The translations under genes were made by a program, and so were the position numbers. The notes under the pieces were generated by a model that had not been told where the DNA came from, did not search any database, and was given only the letters and a program-made list of their open reading frames with translations. Positions 21,301 through 31,012 of a stretch of 64,000 bases of DNA are shown here, one piece after another. Each line of letters opens with the position of its first letter. Within the stretch, counting starts at the first letter, position 1. Source of the stretch: Linnemannia schmuckeri (Eukaryota; Mortierellomycota; Mortierellomycetes; Mortierellales; Mortierellaceae); assembly GCA_029449235.1 (NCBI GenBank), contig JANATG010000017.1, forward strand, positions 1,318,001-1,382,000, in the 5' to 3' direction.

Positions 21301-21750
21301 ATGCCTAGAGCTAGTGACTTTCAACTATTTGACAATCAGGATAATGCTGTCGAGAGCGGGAATGAGTACTTTCTCAAGCTGGCCAATCCTAGTTTGAAGG
21401 ACGACATCATGAGATTCAAATTCCTCGATGGTCTCTGGGACGTAGATGGCGGTGAAGATCTAATAGTGACGTGCGCGTTTGCCAATGGCATAACATACTT
21501 AAAGTACGGCGATGAGTTTTTGTATATCAAAGATAATAGAGTGAATAGTTTAATGGACGACGTTCCCAAAAAGCATGAAAGGCTGCGACTGGTCGTATCG
21601 GACGAGGATAACACGTTCCAGATCTCCATAAGGGATTGATACGGATTCGCTTACCTGAACTGGATCAAATGCTCTTACGGCCCTATCATGGTCAACGAAG
21701 AGCGCAAGCAAGCTGACGGTATGAAACTCATCCTTAGCCCAGTTTAGCAA
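21301..21750 (+). CDS. Small conserved-looking protein, interrupted by in-frame TGA
   Basis: A clean 112-codon frame, MPRASDFQLFDNQDNAVESG to NTFQISIRD, ends at TGA (21637-21639). The same frame then continues for 36 more codons (YGFAYLNWIKCSYGPIMVNE, then KLILSPV) to TAG at 21748. The extension keeps the same alternating hydrophobic pattern, so the ancestral protein was probably about 149 residues. Either this is a recent nonsense mutation or the TGA is read through. No signal peptide and no domain I can name; beta-strand-like content (LWDVDGGEDLIVTC, YLKYGDEFLYIKDN) suggests an all-beta fold. Coordinates include the extension. Confidence 0.55.
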
Positions 21751-21818
21751 TACAGCCAGTCTTCAATAGAAGAACAGTACAATTTCCTTCCGACTCTTTT
21801 ATTAGGAAGGATGACTAG

Positions 21819-21905
21819 CTTGTGGCAGCCAAGCGTTCATAATGGCATTGCTATTTTGATCCTTCGATATCGGATCTTCCTATCATACTGAAGCAGAATT
21901 CAGTA
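21819..21905 (+). repeat. Core-block repeat copy (R1)
   Basis: GCAGCCAAGCGTTCATAATG followed by GCATTGCTATTTTGATCCTTCG and ATCGGATCTTCCTATCATACTG. Nearly identical to 25816-25890 and related to 3335, 33367, 33781, 36581 and 60218, all on the plus strand. Confidence 0.75.
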
Positions 21906-22721
21906 AGCGTTGACAATTTTTGTACAAAGGCTGTTTATTTAGCCTTTTGTCTCCGGCCTTCACCATCTCCTGTAGAAAATCGGTACATGCTTCTGAGGTT
22001 TAGCTCTTGGAGCAAAAATTATCTTTATCGAAATAGTCGGTCTGTCAGAGTACCATTCTGATTACGTCACATGACGTTATGGATGTGGGGGATCTTGTGA
22101 GGAGTTGTTCTTGGCTGGCCGAGGCGTCGGCGTCAGTGCCAGGTGTGATAGGGTCACTCATCGAGGAAGAAGGAGAAGGAAAGGTGGAGTTCCCCTCTAC
22201 AACCCCTGTGTTCGAGGGTGTGTCTCCAGGATCGACGGCCATAACTCAGGTAGCGGGCAGACAAGGAAAAGATGTATATACGTGTGTGTATCCTTTCTCA
22301 ATATCGCGAATAAAGACGGTAACTCTCAAGATCTGCGCCTGCTCGCATCGTGAAAAGAAAGTTGATTTTCCAGACACTTGCAGGCAAACACGAAAATAGT
22401 CAAATGGCCACTAGAAGCTAAGCCACTCTAAATCACCACATGGATACCAGCGACAGATAATCTCACGCTAATTAATCAAGACACCTTCCGTAGAAAGATC
22501 TAGCCCGAACCAGGGACTAACCTGGTTCCTGAATACGTATAAATAGTTACAGTCGACAGCAGTGTAGTTCCGCAGTTGATAACTCAAGTTGATTAAAAAC
22601 AAGTCTCTGCAATCGCTCTTCGTTCCCTTGTATCCCCTCATTCACTCGTTCTATTTCCTCTCTTGTCCAAGATACCTACTACCTGTCGCCTTATTAAACA
22701 GTCCAGTCTAGGAATTTTCAG

Positions 22722-22949
22722 TTGCATCAGTTAATAGTCTTTTCAGCATCTTCAGCGAGTTGTTTTACACCCCAGAAGGGTAGAGGCTATTACACTGCGT
22801 TAATTATTTGGATTGCTATTAAACTCTTCCTCCTTTTTCCCTATGCGGTTGGTGCAGCGCCTACTGAAAACAATCAAATTGGACTGTGCGAAAGGGACCT
22901 TGGCACTGGTTATTGCATTTCAAACTCTTTTTTCCAACGCACTTGCTAA
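22722..22949 (+). CDS. Possible small secreted or membrane peptide
   Basis: 75 codons with a central hydrophobic segment (ALIIWIAIKLFLLFPYAVGA) ending in an Ala-x-Ala-like site, followed by a short tail with three cysteines (GLCERDLGTGYCISNSF, FQRTC). An in-frame start nearer the hydrophobic stretch is absent. No homology recognised; could be chance. Confidence 0.25.
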   Translation: MHQLIVFSASSASCFTPQKGRGYYTALIIWIAIKLFLLFPYAVGAAPTENNQIGLCERDLGTGYCISNSFFQRTC

Positions 22950-22994
22950 TCGCTCGATAGAGTGCGAATAGCGTCTGCTCTGTTTATTGCGAGC

Positions 22995-23300
22995 TTCAGT
23001 TGAAAAAGCGCATCGAAATTATTTTTATTCCCAGCAAAAAATTATTTTATTCGCGTTCACCCTAAAATAAAGAAAAGAATCGTGGGAGGAATAACATGGA
23101 GGGAAAGAAAGGTCAGAATAAAATTTTTATCTATTCGCCATGATTCGCTTCTTATTACTCAACTGCTGTTTTATTTTGAAAACGTTCGCGCCAGGCGCAT
23201 GTAAAGACAGATTTGTGTAGATGGGAAGTGAACAACTGTTCGCGCCCGAATAATTTTTATTCCGAGAAAAATTAAAGTGGTGCGCACTTTCAAATGAAAT
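22995..23300. repeat. AT-rich MITE-like segment with weak terminal inverted repeats
   Basis: The left end GTTGAAAAAGCGCATC resembles the reverse complement of the right end GGTGCGCACTTTCAAATG. Inside, a 28-bp near-direct repeat AATTATTTTTATTCC...AAAAATTA appears near 23015 and 23250. It lies just 3' of the secreted-protein gene at 23352. No reading frame. Confidence 0.35.
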
Positions 23301-23351
23301 TCGCAATATTAAATCTTTCTTGTCATCCAGAACAAGCCAAGGTAAGGACTT

Positions 23352-23861
23352 TTAGCAGTGGGGGGAGAGGGACGAAAAGTTGCGCCAGCTCTTGCCCTCA
23401 GATGGCTTGGAGCAAAAGACGGGCTGGCACTGAGCAACGGTTTGTTTGCCGTCGACAAAGATCGCAGCGCGCATAACGTTGTTCTGGGATCCCTCGTAGA
23501 AACCGTTGATCCAAGAGCCGGAGTTGATAAAGTTGGCACCGCCTGACTTGTCTTCGCACTGACGAAGGTAGTTCGTTTTCCACACAATGTCTCTGATGAA
23601 TCCGTCTTGATCCTTGGCCGAGGTATCTGCCGAGTGGCACTGGCAGAGAGACATTTTGACGTTGGGCATGTATGAGCAAAAAACGCTGCCGGCCTTGAGG
23701 GTTTGAGTGGGAACGGTATATCCGTTGGCGTGCGCGCCGCAGGTAGCACCCTTAACGGTGTGCATGCCGTTAGAGTGTCCAGAGCTGAGAATGAAGACGG
23801 CCTGGACGGAGCTGATGGCAGTGGCGACGGCGAGGACAGCGGCAGAGAAGATCTTGACCAT
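23352..23861 (-). CDS. Secreted cysteine-containing protein, 169 residues
   Basis: Start MVKIFSAAVLAVATAISSVQ forms a clear signal peptide, probably cut after the SVQA motif near residue 21. The mature part is about 148 residues with eight cysteines (positions about 41, 62, 73, 75, 102, 145, 150 and 169) that could form four disulfides. Motifs seen: HTVKGATCGAHANGY, SLCQCHSADTSAK, INSGSWINGFYEG and AAIFVDGKQTVAQC. A TATATAAG box at about 23948-23955 lies about 90 bp upstream of the ATG, which supports this start. No enzymatic motif recognised; effector-like or carbohydrate-binding roles are only guesses. Confidence 0.75.
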   Translation of the reverse strand: MVKIFSAAVLAVATAISSVQAVFILSSGHSNGMHTVKGATCGAHANGYTVPTQTLKAGSVFCSYMPNVKMSLCQCHSADTSAKDQDGFIRDIVWKTNYLRQCEDKSGGANFINSGSWINGFYEGSQNNVMRAAIFVDGKQTVAQCQPVFCSKPSEGKSWRNFSSLSPHC

Positions 23862-23999
23862 TTTGGCGAGTGATATTTTGGAGAGTTGGTTGATTGGAGA
23901 AGGTTGTGTGAGTGTGAGTCAAATACTTTTTCTGCGCCGAGAGGAGTCTTATATATCTTTTCTGAGGTGAAAGGGCTCATGATTGTGCTCTTGCGGAAA

Positions 24000-24560
24000 G
24001 ACCCACATTACAATACGGCGTAGGAAGTTTGGCTACATGCAAAACTACTTTCACCACTTGCACTTTCTTTTTGGTTGTACCCATTATTGCAAATTCACAG
24101 CCCACTGGAACGAACTCACAAATTATATTTCTACAACGCCGTGGTTCAGTTCATTGGCCATGATCTGACTACCACCATGGGCTTCTCGTTTAACTATACC
24201 ATTTTACTCTATTTCAATGGCCCAGCCCATTCACTGGATCTATTTAAAATATATTGTGCCAAGATTTTCTGGCGAGCACTCTACCTCCGCAGGCGAATCT
24301 GACAGCGGGTTGAAACTATGATTACACCTGATGCTACATATGAACCAATCAATGACCTACAATCCCCAAAAAGAGTCGGGAAAAACCCAGGCTTAGGTTA
24401 TTAGAGATCATGCACCACAGACAGGCTCCTCATTCATGTACCGGGAAATTAGACGGGATTTTAGGGCATAACCATAATCTATGCACACGCAACCATTAGC
24501 CCACAAATTATAGAGAAGAATAAGTAAATGGGATCAGGAGATTCAGACAATTAGGTGTAC
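24000..24560. other. Intergenic, nothing recognised
   Basis: Short frames only, no domain, repeat or RNA gene recognised. Confidence 0.3.
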
Positions 24561-24570
24561 TATACTTATG

Positions 24571-24790
24571 GATCGACACAGCCCAGCTCTATTTCGTATG
24601 GTTGGCGTTAAAGGTACATGATACCTTGATCTCCCGTAACTTTGGTGAGAGAGAGGCAAGGGTACGCATATGCGCGCCGTGAAGAAATACCGTTGTTGTT
24701 TTCGGTATCCCAAAAACGATGGCGATCTATTGCCCGACCACCCAAAGTTAGATTTTGTGTACGTGAAAAATTGGTTAATCATACAAACAC
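24571..24790 (+). repeat. Dispersed repeat R2, copy 1
   Basis: AGCCCAGCTCTATTTCGTAT, then GGTTGGCGTTAAAGGTACATG and TACCTTGATCTCCCGTAACT. Matches 25350-25485 at roughly 80 percent by eye over the shared parts. A frame of 163 codons (24670-25161) crosses it but lacks protein-like features. Confidence 0.7.
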
Positions 24791-25349
24791 GACGCGACAT
24801 GCGTTATCACTCCCTTGCGGCTTTGACGAGACGAACAGGACCATACTTTCCGTTTTATGGTATCTCTTTTTCCCTTCGAGCTGCGATCATTTTGATCGCC
24901 ATTCCCATCCACTTTGATCCTCTTTTTCTCGAAATTCCACCAGCGATTTTTTACGTTATCGGTAGCGTGTTACTTAGGAAGACTCTCTATTCAACCAGCT
25001 TGTCCTTTTTGCTCTGTTGCCCTTCCTTGTCATCGACATGGAATTTCGCTTTGCATGAATTAATCCTCATGCCTATTCCCAACCCCTTTCACTTTTTTTG
25101 CCACCGAAGTCTTACTCCTCGATCCCTGTTCTTTAAGACTACACTTGGACACTGCTCTTAGTGTTTGTTTTTGTGTTTTTCATTCCCAGTCATTAACATG
25201 GAAAGTTGACGATGGAGAGGGCAAGTTGTAGCTACATGAAAAAGAAGGGAGAAAACATTGGCAATAAATGAGAATAGCCCAGTCACAATTTCACGCACGA
25301 CTTGCCATATTCTAACTATGGGTGGTCGAGCAATTGATGGCGCTTAATA

Positions 25350-25485
25350 CAGATGCACATAGCCCAACTCTATTTCGTATAGTTGACGCTAAAGGTGCAT
25401 GCTACCTTGATCTCCCGTCACTTTGAGAAAGAGAGGGAGGCAATGGGACGTGTATGTACGCGAAAGAACTGGTTTATCCGTTTAT
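25350..25485 (+). repeat. Dispersed repeat R2, copy 2 (internally deleted)
   Basis: AGCCCAACTCTATTTCGTAT, then AGTTGACGCTAAAGGTGCATG and TACCTTGATCTCCCGTCACT. Relative to copy 1 it lacks about 95 bp before the shared GTACG(T/C)GAAA...TGGTT end. A third partial copy of the ACTCTATTTCGTAT word is at 48537. Confidence 0.7.
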
Positions 25486-25815
25486 CAGGTTATAATAGTA
25501 TTACTCAACACAGAATTCTGAAAAATAGTGAATGATCCATTTTTTCTTGAAGAAATGTACGTGACTAAAAGTCAACCGTGGCTCTTTTTTTGCACTAGAA
25601 AGTATCCGCGAGTAAACCGTGGTGATGTGTGATGGTGGTGGATAGTAGTGTGGTGGTAGAGGATGATGGCGATGCAGCGGTAATGAATGGTGATGGTGTG
25701 TGGTGGTATAACGGGTATGGTGGTATCATGTGTGGGACAAGATGGAATCGTACGTGCAGTGGAATAGAATTTGAGAAACGCGCAAGGAAAACCCAGTAAG
25801 GGATATAATAACTGG

Positions 25816-25890
25816 CTTGTAGCAGCCAAGCGTTCATAATGGCATTGCTATTTTGATCCTTCGATATCGGCTCTTTCTCTCATCCCTCAT
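25816..25890 (+). repeat. Core-block repeat copy (R1)
   Basis: GCAGCCAAGCGTTCATAATG, then GCATTGCTATTTTGATCCTTCG and ATCGGCTCTTTCTCTCAT. Almost the same as 21819-21905. Confidence 0.75.
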
Positions 25891-26386
25891 TGTCGTACTG
25901 TCATAGCTTGTTCGTGGGCACAACTTCTGGGTCACTTAAAGGGTTTAGAACCTTGGATTCGATCTTGGTTCAGGTCAGAGGTGAGTGAAACGAAAAAGTG
26001 TGGTCTGAGCCAATGTAATTTTTTTTTTCTTTTTGGCTACCAGCTGTCGCTCGCAGCTCTGGCGCAGAGTAAGAGTAACTGTAATATTCTTACTAATGTA
26101 TACGATCTTACACCACCCAACAGCAAGCACTCGAGACTATGTGAAGTTATCGGTCGACTCTTCTGCAGTAACCAGAATGATCGTCGAGACTTTGTGTAAC
26201 ATTGGGAGTGATCGGTCGACTCTTGACGCCTTGGGGGTACATTTCTTTTGCTGATTAGACTGGGTATGTGCATATTTGTTTGCAGTATCCCATACTCCGT
26301 CTGAGACCACCTAAAAAAATATATACCATTTTTGATCTCAATTTTTCTGTGCTAGACAATGCAAACTTCCGTTTATTTTTAGTGTT

Positions 26387-27610
26387 TTATTTTGCACCGA
26401 GAACATGTAATTCTAGCACCCTCGATAGGAAAACTTCCCAATGTCCAGTCGAACCGCGTTGAACTAAGGTGGTGCTGATGTTTGGAGGTGTATGATGTTC
26501 GCTGTCGTTTTGTTGTTTCCTGTTCTGGCTGGGTGGGGTTGAGAGGGTGGGCGTTGCTTTCTGTAATAGTTGATTCAGCAAGTCAAGTCGAAACTCGCGT
26601 TGGCAGAATTTGTGTTGCTTGTCGATTCAAACAGCGCAATATGTAGCTGTTAATGGTGACGGCATCTTGTCGCCAAGGGGATAGTGGAAACCAATTCCTC
26701 AACGACCTCATCTACACCGTGTAATACGATCTCAACTTGTCAGCTATGTCCACCGGGCCTATATACTTGCTGTAGTCGTCTATAAACCGAGAAAATGGAA
26801 CGACATTGAGATGAGCCTTGTTGAACATCACGTTCACCTTGCGACCGTTTGCGCTTGTAAGACAAGAGCGCGTTCGCTCCACCTCAACATCCTAACGTTC
26901 TTATTTGATGATGCCATGAATGGAGGTCAGCATTGTCGCCGGCCCGTCGTCCATTCACAGAGCCACAAGGACCCCATCCACAATCACCACGTGCTTCTCA
27001 TCCCAGTTCATGGTCAACGTCTTCCTGTCACATTGGGCACCTGGGTGAGAAGCCAAGGAGATAAGTGGGAGAAGAATTGGGGTTTATTCAAGATGAGAGC
27101 TTGCTTGTATATTAGCCTCAGTCTCTGTCACTCCTTTAGTACCAACTAAACTGAAAAAGGGAGGTCCTTGTATCAAGTGCCCCTGACTTCATCACTTTGT
27201 GGTCAACCAGGGAATTGAACCCCGGCCAAGATCACGTGATGAAACACGACAGGGACATTCATTCACGGAACATAGTGGGCCTTGGAGACTGATTGGGCAT
27301 GCGCGAGAAGAGACTGCATCTTTTCAAAGTAGGTTGGGGCTGGCTGGGGAGCTTGGGTAGAGGAGTCTGCATTGGCGAGAAAGGTTGAAATATGCTGATA
27401 GCGTATAATCTGCTTGACTCTCGTCAAAGTAAGACCAAAGTCAATGTGGCAAGGCTGGCGGGAATCGGTGGACGTAGTCGGTCAAACGGGCACTGGGGAA
27501 GAGATTACGGTAGATCAAGTAGGCAATAAGCCAAAGCAACTATTGGAAGATAAAAAGTTCCCAAAGTCGACCGACATTGGTGTCTGATCCCCTAAATGAA
27601 GCATAGACTT
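26387..27610 (-). pseudogene. piggyBac-type (DDE_Tnp_1_7) transposase pseudogene
   Basis: Collapsed frame with recognisable blocks in piggyBac order. These are NVGRLWELFIFQ and RNLFPSARLTDYVHRF (about 27500-27600), LTLTRVKQIIRYQHIS, PTYFEKMQSLLAHAQSVSKA then HYVP (to about 27268), DRKTLTMNWDEKHVV with VDGVLVAL, and MDDGPATMLTSIHG (about 26915-26950; the family has a similar ...VTMLSTIH). After these come FIDDYSKYIGPVDIADKLRS (about 26740-26800; typical Y-x-x-x-MGGVD-x-AD), NWFPLSPW, INSYILRCLNRQ, and a C-terminal GSTGHWEVFLSR. Several stops and frameshifts; long inactive. No terminal repeats found. Confidence 0.7.
27190..27232 (-). other. tRNA 3'-half-like sequence
   Basis: The minus strand reads CGGGGTTCAATTCCCTGG followed by TTGACC, which looks like a T-arm with a B-box match. 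No matching A-box or acceptor strand is visible upstream, so this is at best a tRNA relic or SINE-like piece. Confidence 0.35.
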
Positions 27611-27859
27611 TGTTTTTAACAATTGTTTCCGAAATTATGTCAGGAAAAAACAGTTAAAAAAACTTAAATGATCTGAGTGATCGCACTGACTCCTGTACAC
27701 CGCGAACATACAGTTTGTGGACAGGGAGTCTATGAGTATATCAAACGTTGGTAGGACATCTGGATTTCTGAAAGAAAGAAAAGGTAATAAAGAGGATTAG
27801 AACAATCACAACATAAAAAGAGATAAATAATAGAGAATGCTTGTATTTTTTACCTACCA

Positions 27860-28560
27860 CTGCAACCTTCACCATCTTGTCCTTCGGGCTCAGTCGCTGC
27901 TGATTGAGTATCGACTACTCGTCCAGTTCCTTCACCAAGCCTTCCGTTTTGTCTAACACCTTGACCTCGACCATAACCTCGATTAGACGCTTGACCCCGA
28001 CTTCAAAGACGACCGCGAGCCACGGTCAGCCTTACTACTAGAAGCTAAAACACTACCACCCCTGCTCCCTCTATTTCTACTCCCTCTTCAGACAATATTG
28101 CGACCAACGCGTCCTCCTCGACTTTCTCTGCCAGGTACTCCACCTCCACCGCCGTCCTTTCCTCCATCTCCACCACCACTATAAGGACCTCCGTCTCCTC
28201 CTGAACCTCCTTCTCCTCCAGCTCCCCTCCCCCCATATTTCCTTGTCCTCTTCGTCCTCCTTCGCCACTATGGAGATCATCGCAATTGAAGTGCTCCATC
28301 TCCTCGATTGATGAATCAGGCAATTCGGTTCTGCATGTGACAACGACTAGAAGTTTCTAGTCAAAGTCTTTCCGGAAGTACTGAGGAACGTGAGCGAAGA
28401 GGTTGGTGAATTCCAGGGCTAAGTCGCTGAGAGCCTCGCTGTCTGGAGGTAGCATTGAAGGAGAAATGAAGGTGATGAATTTTGATGAACCGACTAATCG
28501 AAAGATGGGCTGATCAAAAAAAAATGGAAAAACAAGCTTGTTGGCTGATTCATTCTCCAT
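27860..28560 (-). pseudogene. Degenerate coding relic with Gly/Arg-rich (RGG) tail
   Basis: Starting at 28560 the frame reads MENESANKLVFPFFFDQPIF, then SMLPPDSEALSDLALEFTNL and VPQYFRKDFD, then a TAG. It continues in frame as TELPDSSIEEMEHFNCDDLH and GEGGRRGQGNMGG, then slips into Gly/Arg-rich sequence in another frame (GGVPGRESRGGRVGRN, RGSRNRGSRGGS, SNRGYGRGQGVRQ), with stops. A GTAGGT donor-like site ends the relic near 27857. Probably an RNA-binding or retroelement-derived protein once; family not recognised. Confidence 0.4.
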
Positions 28561-28564
28561 TTCC

Positions 28565-30170
28565 TGGGCTTAGTAATGGGCGTAGGGGTGATTGTCATAT
28601 GACATAATAAATTTTTATCTATGGCAATCGGAACAAAAAAAGCAGCTGAAAATGGCAAAAATTTAGGTCAATTGGGCTTAGAACAGAGAGGAGGGATAAA
28701 CTTCTCAAAAAGGGAATATTTTTCTCTCTAAGGGAGGAACCTGGCGCCTTGACGCGCTCCCCTCAGAGACATGCGTGGCATCAGTCATCAACGCCACTTC
28801 TCTTTCTCAGTCAATCTATGCCGCCGCTACGTTTGGGCTGGAGCGGTTTTTCGTGTCCACTATACTCAAACTAAATTGGACGCGCATCCCTTCCAAGAAC
28901 AAGTATTGGTAGTGTCAGCAGATAGTCAGCGTCGAATGTTGAGAGGCTGCTCAGCCTCACCACTCGATCTGTGCACGAAAAGGCTCGCAGGAGAGAAATG
29001 TTTTTATTTTGGTGGGCCACAATTCAGTCACTCAATCATGACACGTTCATTTTCAAGGAAGCAGGACACATTTCTTTTCCGAAGGCCAAATAGACACAAC
29101 GACGACATGTGTTGGTGCCATCTTTCTTCTTCATCGCTTTGAGTAGATGATGGGGGAGAATTGGCTCGAGGAAGGAAGGATGGGCTAAGAGCAGAGAAGA
29201 GAGGCTTTTTTCTTTTCCTTGAATTACCTGAATGGATTTTTCTAATCTCCGCTCCACCAAAACGTTAGGCATCAACGTACAGTTGAATACGAATAGACCT
29301 CCGGGTCCAAGGTCATACTACGTAGGGTTATGTTGCAGAGCGAACAGGCTTTGTAAGATCCCTGCTAATGCCAATTTCAAATACTGGGAAAAGATAAATC
29401 CATCACATTCGACTTTAATTGAAGGGGCCATTGTAAACAGAAGAATAGCCTTGTAGCTACGATTAGTTGAGATTAAGCCCACTGTTCTAAAGATTTGTTC
29501 GAAAGAACAGCATCTCTCTTTTCTTTTTTCGCTTGTGGTGGCGTCTTTAAGAGGCATCTATTTTGACTTACTCATTGGCGATGACATGCCAGCAATAATA
29601 CTTAAGAGACTGGATGCTGCTTGGAGGGAACAAGCCGAGCTCCGAAAGGATGAAGTTGTAGACCGTTTGTCCTCAAATTCATACCAGACCGGTGAGCGAA
29701 CAGTAGTAGCCAAGAAAAGTCTACATTGACTTTGATTACAACTTTTCTTGTCGCTCACACCTCTGACTCATGCTGTTACAAAATAAGCGCCCCTTTCTCT
29801 ATAGTCTAGTTAGTCGTACCTTTACTATAGTATTTGTAGTGCATCGGAGGTCGCTTATTTGCTCTTTGTCTCTTTTTACGTCTTGCTGAGAGACAGAATA
29901 ATTGAACTGACAGTGTTTCTTTGGTACATCAGAGGCTCGTATTCTCTTTATTCGCTACCGGTCAGGGTATTATAACTACCCTACAATCCTGCCTACGAAC
30001 TCTGCCCTTCTGTAACAATACCTATCGACATTATTAAGGGGTTGAGGGAGAGGGGGAATGAAGTAGGAGGCGGTGTTATGCATGATATGCATGCATCGGA
30101 ATAAGAGAGCTCAACATCACCAACGCGCACACTCTTTCCTTATTGAGTTTCAATTGTTCGCTGATTTCTC
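28565..30170. other. Intergenic, no supported gene
   Basis: A 64-codon frame at 29535-29729 (LKRLDAAWREQAELRKDEVV) has protein-like composition but no context that supports it. Nothing else seen. Confidence 0.3.
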
Positions 30171-30177
30171 ATCTAGG

Positions 30178-30541
30178 TTCCGATACTCAGCCCCTCCATA
30201 CGAGTCTGAGGAAGGGCTGGGTGTAAACTGCTCCAAAAAACCATTTCTACTCTCCTCCTCCTCCTTCCTGATTGCTGTGCCCTCTCTCTTTGTCACCTGG
30301 GATGTAGGACAATCTGCATGCTGATTTCAGATGAACTCACTTCCATCAAGGGAGAAGAAATGTCGCCAAGCGAATGTATGAAGGTATGGTAATAGGGGGG
30401 GACAGAGAGAAGGCAGCGCAGTCGAGAGGGAGGAGGAGGGTTGAAATATCCGAGCTCTTATGTCCGACACCCCCATGGTTTTTTGGAGCAGTTTACACCC
30501 AGCCCTTCCTCAGACTCGTATGGAGGGCCTGAGTATCGGGC
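30178..30541. repeat. Near-perfect 65-bp inverted repeat with about 230-bp spacer
   Basis: Left arm 30179-30244 (CCGATACTCAGCCCCTCCAT ... GCTCCAAAAAACCAT) is the reverse complement of 30477-30541 (ATGGTTTTTTGGAGCAGTTT ... CTGAGTATCGG), with about two differences. The right arm ends about 45 bp upstream of the TATA box of the secreted-protein gene at 30707. Size fits a MITE of about 360 bp or a hairpin; no clear target duplication. Confidence 0.85.
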
Positions 30542-30585
30542 CTATCATGGAATAGACCAAGCCCGTTGGCAATCCTGATCAACAC

Positions 30586-30593
30586 TATAAAAG
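30586..30593 (+). promoter_or_regulatory. TATA box of the 30707 gene
   Basis: TATAAAAG within CACTATAAAAGCATCC, about 115-120 bp upstream of the ATG at 30707. It lies downstream of an in-frame ATG at 30566, which argues against that earlier start. Confidence 0.55.
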
Positions 30594-30706
30594 CATCCCA
30601 AGATCCTGTCTCTAACATGTCATCGCTCCCTTCACCAAACAATCGATCACAGTCAAGCAAGACAACCACAGCCACAACAACGACATCAACAACACCAAAA
30701 ACAACA

Positions 30707-31012
30707 ATGGCCTTCAAGATTTCGTCCCTCGTCGCCCTTGCCACGTCCATGGTCCTAGTCGCCATGAGCAGCGCTCCCGAAGCCCAAGTTGCCGCTGATA
30801 CTTTTCCTCAGTGGTGCATTTGCGGTGACCCCAAGGTCAATGGCCAATCCGTTGTTGGCTGGCTCTCTCAGAACAACTGCTATGCTGCCAGCGGCAACTG
30901 GGATGGCGGCTCGTGTGGCCTGAAGTCCCAGGATCGTTTTGACCGTTTTATTAGCGGTTGCAAGCGCACCCTGGATATCACGCCCAAGCCCAACCCTATT
31001 TGCTGGCATTAA
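30707..31012 (+). CDS. Small secreted cysteine-rich protein, 101 residues
   Basis: Start MAFKISSLVALATSMVLVAM is a signal peptide; cleavage is likely near APEAQVAA (about residues 23-30). The mature part of about 70 residues has six cysteines, beginning with a C-x-C-G motif (QWCICGDPK) and ending in GCKRTLDITPKPNPICWH. The upstream in-frame ATG at 30566 would place a Thr-rich stretch before the signal peptide and precedes the TATA box, so I reject it. Fungal effector or antimicrobial-like size and pattern; function unknown. The CxCG start recalls the protein at 32233. Confidence 0.7.
   Translation: MAFKISSLVALATSMVLVAMSSAPEAQVAADTFPQWCICGDPKVNGQSVVGWLSQNNCYAASGNWDGGSCGLKSQDRFDRFISGCKRTLDITPKPNPICWH

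Noticed and set aside
24670..25161. 163-codon frame
   Set aside because: Overlaps dispersed repeat R2 and pyrimidine-rich filler; no domain or supporting context.
26149..26225. ATCGGTCGACTCTT seen twice 61 bp apart
   Set aside because: Too short and isolated to interpret.
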